This document shows positions 6,106-9,485 of a stretch of DNA of 9,485 bases, piece after piece (position 1 is the stretch's first letter; the number at the start of each line of letters is the position of its first letter). Source of the stretch: Planctomycetota bacterium. Its GTDB lineage: Bacteria; Planctomycetota; UBA11346. The notes beneath the pieces were generated by a model. That model made no database searches. It was not told the origin of the DNA and saw nothing but the letters and a program-made list of their open reading frames with translations. Made by a program: the position numbers and the translations under genes. The stretch covers positions 1 to 9,485 of the forward strand of contig JACDGQ010000081.1 in NCBI GenBank assembly GCA_013821615.1. Direction: 5' to 3'.

Positions 6106-7107
6106 CTACGGTGTGGCGCTGGGCTCTACCACCTCGGCGGTGATGAGGAGGAAGCCGACCCGCGAGCCGTGCTGCTGATCATGATAGACGCCGGTCGCGA
6201 CGATCAGGGTTCCGCCGCTGATGACCGCCTGATCAAGGTATTCACTGGCGGTCGCCGTCTGGGGCACCTCGACCGCCTCTGCATGGTCGACCGGAACGAT
6301 GGGGATCGCGACGCGCGTCATCGCCAGCAGATCGAGGCAGGTGTGCGTCACTTGGAGATGGACGAAGGCGTGATCGTCGGTCGGGGTCGCCCTCGCCTCG
6401 AGCGTATGGCCATATGTCAGCACCTGGATCTGGGTCTGCGCGCCGTGCTCAGCGAAGATCGGTGCGAGGTAGGCGCGTTGGGCGAATTGCGCGGCATTGG
6501 CGAGTTGTCCGGCGAAGGTCGTCATGGTGGGCTGGAAAACCACCTGCGCCTCACCGTCGAGGGCGAACTGCTCGAGCAGATGCGCGCGTTCCGCCGCGGT
6601 GAGCTCGGCGACGGCGAGTCCAGGCTGTCCGTCCAGCGCCCGCCAGCGCAGCGTGGCCAGCGGGTAGTGCTGATGGCGGTGCGCGGCCTCCATCAGGCAC
6701 ACGGTGGCGTGCATGGAGACCTGCGCCGAATGCCGCTGACGTTCGACGGCGAGCACCCGTTCGACATGAGCCTGCATGGTCGGCGTCCCGGTCACCAGCA
6801 GCGTTGCGCCGCGGACCTCGCTGTGGCTGCGCAGCAAAGCCGCCACCGCAGGGGTGAACCACCGATCAAGGAGCGCGGAGGTGGTCGGCGCCAGGTCGGC
6901 CGCAGCCTGGTCAGGGATCGCCGAAACGGGCGGCATGCGGTCCGACAATGGGCGTGCTGGGAAGTCCCGCGCCAACGCGGTCAGATCGCTGATATCGTAC
7001 AGCCGCAGCACCTCGCTGGTGGCGCCATGGACCTCGGCCGCGGTCAGCGGAATCCCAGTCCACGCGAGGCCGAACATGAGGACTGGGATGAGGTGTGATA
7101 CGCGCAT
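6106..7107 (-). CDS. Secretin-like exported protein (NolW-type segment plus C-terminal beta domain)
   Basis: A 333-residue protein with a signal peptide (MRVSHLIPVLMFG..., cleavage near LTAA, about residue 23). ATG 7107 is supported by GGAG six bases upstream; the frame stays open to 7218 but that extension looks non-coding. Residues 33-50 (VLRLYDISDLTALARDFP) resemble the opening of secretin-like proteins common in planctomycetes. Residues 88-124 match a secretin N-domain (ATLLVTGTPTMQAHVERVL). Residues 225-327 look like the secretin-type C-terminal beta region, including SGGTLIVATG and FLLITAEVVEP. It is shorter than pore-forming secretins and no other secretion gene is nearby, so a pore is doubtful. 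The call rests on motif resemblance only; it could be a stand-alone periplasmic scaffold. Confidence 0.78.
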   Translation of the reverse strand: MRVSHLIPVLMFGLAWTGIPLTAAEVHGATSEVLRLYDISDLTALARDFPARPLSDRMPPVSAIPDQAAADLAPTTSALLDRWFTPAVAALLRSHSEVRGATLLVTGTPTMQAHVERVLAVERQRHSAQVSMHATVCLMEAAHRHQHYPLATLRWRALDGQPGLAVAELTAAERAHLLEQFALDGEAQVVFQPTMTTFAGQLANAAQFAQRAYLAPIFAEHGAQTQIQVLTYGHTLEARATPTDDHAFVHLQVTHTCLDLLAMTRVAIPIVPVDHAEAVEVPQTATASEYLDQAVISGGTLIVATGVYHDQQHGSRVGFLLITAEVVEPSATP

Positions 7108-7202
7108 GAGGTGCTCCAGGCCACCGTTATGATCCACGGGCGCTGGCGATCGAGCGGGGTGGGGCACTTCTTGCTCCGACGAGTCATACGCGGTGGTCGA
7201 GT

Positions 7203-7224
7203 AGGGAGATATGTGCATATCCCT
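7203..7224. promoter_or_regulatory. Near-palindrome upstream of the secretin-like gene
   Basis: GATATG-TG-CATATC (7208-7221) is a perfect 6-bp inverted repeat with a 2-bp centre. It extends to AGG/CCT (7203-7205 and 7222-7224) across a 2-base GA bulge. A T-rich run, CTTCTTTTGT, follows on the plus strand. It lies about 100 bases upstream of the secretin-like start and 130 upstream of the divergent lipoprotein gene. It could be an operator or a small plus-strand terminator; no plus-strand gene lies just upstream, so an operator is more likely. Confidence 0.3.
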
Positions 7225-7253
7225 CTTCTTTTGTCCTCATGCGTGTTCTGCGT

Positions 7254-7270
7254 TTCCCACAGATGTGGAA
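7254..7270. promoter_or_regulatory. Short inverted repeat in the same divergent region
   Basis: TTCC(C)ACA-GA-TGTGGAA pairs over 7 bp with a single bulged C. It sits 30 bases from the GATATG palindrome, between the divergent secretin-like and lipoprotein genes. A regulator site is possible, but chance is not excluded. Confidence 0.2.
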
Positions 7271-7353
7271 TGTTGCCAAGGTGGCTCACTTCCCGACTTG
7301 GCTGCGCCCCGAAATGTCTTCGCGTGTGATCCCGGCCAAAAAGAATCATCACC

Positions 7354-7521
7354 ATGACCATAACCGCCAAGTCGTTGCTCCTGATCAGCGTCATCGCCGT
7401 AGCTGGATGTGGCCCAGGACGAGGCAATGGCGGCCTTCCGCCTGGGCAAGTCCAACATGTGACGGGCGTCAATCCCGCCTCCGGTCAAGTCCACGTGCCT
7501 GGACCGGTCGAGATCAAGTAA
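7354..7521 (+). CDS. Very small predicted lipoprotein (55 aa)
   Basis: ATG 7354 opens a 55-residue frame ending at TAA 7521. The N-terminus is a classic lipoprotein signal: MTITAK, a hydrophobic core SLLLISVIAVAG, then a lipobox V-A-G-C with C19 as the lipidated residue. The mature chain is only 37 residues, low in complexity, rich in Gly, Pro, Val and Gln, and contains an imperfect internal repeat (GQVQHV and GQVHVPG). It has no charged catalytic cluster and no known domain. Only a weak purine run (AAAAAGA) precedes the start. It diverges from the secretin-like gene. Placement on the outer membrane or outer face of the inner membrane is inferred from the lipobox. Confidence 0.65.
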   Translation: MTITAKSLLLISVIAVAGCGPGRGNGGLPPGQVQHVTGVNPASGQVHVPGPVEIK

Positions 7522-7652
7522 GTCAGAACGCGGTCGTAGGTCCTCTGCCATGCGACGGCATTCCGGCGCAGTGGGTTGCCATTTTCCGCATCCGCCGCCC
7601 GTCAGAGGCACTACGCCGTCGCGCCGCCGCCCTGCCGACCGCACAGAACCGC

Positions 7653-8021
7653 TTACGCTGGGCGCTCTTCCCCAAACGACAGCCAATTTCCGTCCGGGTC
7701 CGCCAATTTGAAATCCTTCAGCCCATATTCATACCACTGTGGTGGCGCGCCGATGATCTTGGCCCCTGCTTTGACGACTTTCCCATAGTACCGATCCACA
7801 CCGCTGCTGACGAAGATGTAGACCGCGCCCTTGCCACGCCGGTCCGTGGCGTCGGGGGCTTGATTGAGGTGGATCACCACGGATTTGTACCTCACGCCAG
7901 CATAGAAGGGCGGGGTTCCCCAAGAGAAGACCGCTTTGAAGCCGAGCACCCCGGTATAGTACACCAATGACTTCGTGAGGTTCTTGACGTGGAGGACAGG
8001 TGTGGCTTGGAAAGGGATCAT
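7653..8021 (-). CDS. VOC-superfamily (glyoxalase/bleomycin-resistance fold) protein
   Basis: A 122-residue cytosolic protein with a VOC fold, a family covering glyoxalases, dioxygenases and drug-binding proteins. The first beta-alpha unit reads TPVLHVKNLTKSLVYYTGVLGF (about 7-28), the middle has SVVIHLNQ (H51) and AVYIFVSSGVDRYY, and the end has YGLKDFKLADPDGNWLSFGEE (E118). That ending is typical of bleomycin-resistance-type members that bind ligand without catalysis, so neither metal binding nor an enzyme activity should be assumed. ATG 8021 was chosen because GGA lies about nine bases upstream; ATG 8030, three codons earlier, is nearly as good, and the frame is open to 8138. It lies 79 bases downstream of the secreted protein gene on the same strand. 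Confidence 0.85.
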   Translation of the reverse strand: MIPFQATPVLHVKNLTKSLVYYTGVLGFKAVFSWGTPPFYAGVRYKSVVIHLNQAPDATDRRGKGAVYIFVSSGVDRYYGKVVKAGAKIIGAPPQWYEYGLKDFKLADPDGNWLSFGEERPA

Positions 8022-8100
8022 GAGGGTCATTCCAGCTTTGATGTGGTCATGGGCTTCATCGCATCCCCCGCCCGCCACAGACAGTGCGCGACCATCGTTT

Positions 8101-8697
8101 TCACGGAATCGGCGCATTTCGCTTATCAGCGGCATCAAGGGCCTTGAGCCGTTCCTCGCTCAGCGATTCCCATTGTTGGATGTCCGCCGGGATCCACGCG
8201 AGCGACCCCACGCGGATGATCCCAGCGGTCGTCTGCCCCTTGGGACCGGACACGCTCACCACCCTGTAGGTCAACTGCTCCGCTCTCGTGAAGCTCTCAC
8301 CCGCTTCCTGAGGTTCGCCCCGCGAGATTATCAGACCCGGACCATAGGCTATCCGCCGCATGGTGATCAGGAAGGTGTTGGCGTTGAAGAGCAGGAGGGT
8401 GCTCTTCATCTCGATGTCCTCGCCTGGCAGCGTGATTGCGTCGTGCTCCTTGAGCGCTGTCGAGACGTAGCGCCGGTCTTCCCAGGTCTTCGCATCGCGG
8501 TCGGGGCTCGAATGGATGTAGACCACGACAGGTTCGAGATCCGCTTCCCGGGTGATGAGCAGCAGCTTGGTGCCATTGCCCCCGACCAGGTGCTCATTGA
8601 GCACGAAGGCGACGTAGGGTCCATTTTCCGCCGCCAGGCATGGCAAGGATGGGCAAGCGGCCACGATCACGAACAGCCCTAAGAATAAATGCTTCAT
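8101..8697 (-). CDS. Unrecognised exported protein, possible lipoprotein
   Basis: A 198-residue protein I do not recognise. The N-terminus MKHLFLGLFVIVAAC is an export signal. V12-A13-A14-C15 fits a lipobox; alternatively signal peptidase I could cut after LAA (residue 23), giving a mature start ENGPYVAF. The rest alternates hydrophobic beta-like strands (TKLLLITREA, VVVYIHSS, STLLLFNANTFLITM, GPGLIISRG) with charged loops and ends in a helical, charged tail (SLSEERLKALDAADKRN). No catalytic motif is visible. ATG 8697 is fixed by the signal peptide; no Shine-Dalgarno is clear. It lies downstream of the large inverted repeat and upstream of the VOC gene. Confidence 0.75.
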   Translation of the reverse strand: MKHLFLGLFVIVAACPSLPCLAAENGPYVAFVLNEHLVGGNGTKLLLITREADLEPVVVYIHSSPDRDAKTWEDRRYVSTALKEHDAITLPGEDIEMKSTLLLFNANTFLITMRRIAYGPGLIISRGEPQEAGESFTRAEQLTYRVVSVSGPKGQTTAGIIRVGSLAWIPADIQQWESLSEERLKALDAADKRNAPIP

Positions 8698-8818
8698 GGT
8701 GCCATGATATGATCGAGACGGGCTATGGAATGCCGGTATTGCCGAACCGGCAAACGGCTGTCCTCCAGCATTTCGTCTTCATGAATCCGTCCTGAGATGC
8801 ACATAGTGAGGCGGCAGG

Positions 8819-8923
8819 CAAGGCGAGTTGGGGCTCGCCTCTCCCGGCGGTGGCGACTGCTGCAGCTGCAAGGCGTGCGCATCGCGGATGACGGCCGGGA
8901 GAGGCGAGGCCCACCTCGCCTGA
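8819..8923. repeat. Large imperfect inverted repeat (about 30-bp arms)
   Basis: The left arm (8819-8848, starting CAAGGCGAG and ending CTCGCCTCTCCCGGC) and the right arm (8894-8923, starting GCCGGGAGAGGCGAG) pair over about 27 of 30 positions. The inner 15 bp are perfect; the outer part has a bulge and a few mismatches. The central 45 bases contain TGCTGCAGCTGCA, itself palindromic in part. Short outer matches (AGATGC 8795-8800 and GCATCT 8925-8930) could lengthen the stem. It lies between two minus-strand genes, 53 bases past the upstream gene's stop. It may be a long transcript-ending hairpin without a T tract, or a small non-coding mobile element. Confidence 0.7.
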
Positions 8924-8975
8924 GGCATCTTGCACAATTGAACTTGGGCTTTTCGCCATGTGCCTGGGTCGTGCG

Positions 8976-9485
8976 TCAATGGGTCTGCGGATCGATGAGC
9001 GTGAGGGGCGTCCGCAAGTCTACGTCATGCGCCTTGGCGCGGTCTATCAGCACGGTCGATGCCTCGATCCGGATTCGCGCATCGGCGCGATCCCCGAGCG
9101 ACGCGGTCCTCAGCACCCGCAGCACGTGCCGGATGCGCTGGCGACCATCGCCTGCGGTGGCTGGCTCTGCGTCGACTGCGAGCAGCATCACCGCTTCGAA
9201 TGATCCGCTTCCTCCGCCTTCTTCGCAGGTGTGGAGAACGAGCGTTCCGGAAGGCAGCTTCCCGATGAAATGGTAACTGAACACGTTCCGGTCATCGGGA
9301 TCGCTGCGTTTCGTCCGCATCCAGCCCGATTCGTTCTTCACGCAGCTGTCATCGTTGAAGCGGTTGCTTCCTTGGGCGGTGGACAAATCCACTGCCAATA
9401 TCTGCGGCTCGTTCGAATCCTCAGGAAAATTTTCGAATAACTCGACTATTCCCGGGTGCACCGGGGAACCATGGTAGGTGAATTG
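8976..9485 (-). CDS. Unrecognised protein, N-terminus outside window
   Basis: A minus-strand frame runs from the right edge to TGA (8978-8976), giving at least 169 residues. A GTG at 9461 could serve as a start, but the frame stays open to the edge with protein-like sequence (FTYHGSPVHPGIVELFENF), so the true start is probably outside. The visible part has a polar middle section with NDDSC and NESGWMRTK, then beta-like strands (VFSYHFIGKLPSGTLVLHTCEEGGGSGSFEAVMLLAVD) and a final charged, possibly beta segment (ARIRIEASTVLIDRAK). Two Cys residues (in DDSC and HTCEE) could form a disulphide if exported. I do not recognise the family. It is followed by the large inverted repeat. Confidence 0.72.
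   Translation of the reverse strand, partial: QFTYHGSPVHPGIVELFENFPEDSNEPQILAVDLSTAQGSNRFNDDSCVKNESGWMRTKRSDPDDRNVFSYHFIGKLPSGTLVLHTCEEGGGSGSFEAVMLLAVDAEPATAGDGRQRIRHVLRVLRTASLGDRADARIRIEASTVLIDRAKAHDVDLRTPLTLIDPQTH

Noticed and set aside
7239..7970. A 243-codon plus-strand frame
   Set aside because: It overlaps the better-supported lipoprotein gene in another frame and runs antisense into the VOC gene; its translation has no family features.

Overview
This is a GC-rich, gene-dense bacterial window. The proteins and the number of exported products (signal peptides, lipoboxes, a secretin-like protein) suggest a Gram-negative-type envelope. The style recalls Planctomycetota or other PVC relatives, but that placement is a guess from protein character; no marker gene is present. 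No rRNA, tRNA, CRISPR array, transposase or integrase was found.

Left end (1-376): the C-terminal tail of a plus-strand gene runs in from outside. It is followed at once by three tandem copies of a double-hairpin repeat whose stems differ in sequence but still pair.

DNA-damage block (377-5051): a 90-residue Cys/His-rich putative zinc protein lies downstream of a large minus-strand gene for a DnaE2/ImuC-type error-prone DNA polymerase. The polymerase keeps the catalytic Asp triad but has a degenerate PHP domain. Divergent from it is a 184-residue SRAP (YedK/HMCES-type) protein, whose GTG start places the catalytic Cys at position 2. The intergenic region between them contains a perfect 7-bp inverted repeat (GATAGGG-N10-CCCTATC) over the predicted dnaE2 -10 region, a candidate damage-response operator. 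No imuA, imuB or lexA is in the window. A hairpin lies between the convergent SRAP and peptidase genes.

Exported-protein block (5104-9485): almost all on the minus strand. It holds a C39-like papain-fold secreted protein, a secretin-like protein with a NolW-type segment, a VOC (glyoxalase/bleomycin-resistance fold) protein, an unrecognised secreted or lipoprotein-like product, and an unrecognised gene that runs off the right end. A 55-residue lipoprotein on the plus strand diverges from the secretin-like gene. A large imperfect inverted repeat (8819-8923) separates the last two genes.

The best candidate for a functional system is the polymerase/SRAP pair around a shared palindrome: SRAP shields abasic sites in single-stranded DNA by covalent attachment, and the polymerase copies past damage. 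The exported-protein genes have wide spacing and show no clear joint pathway.
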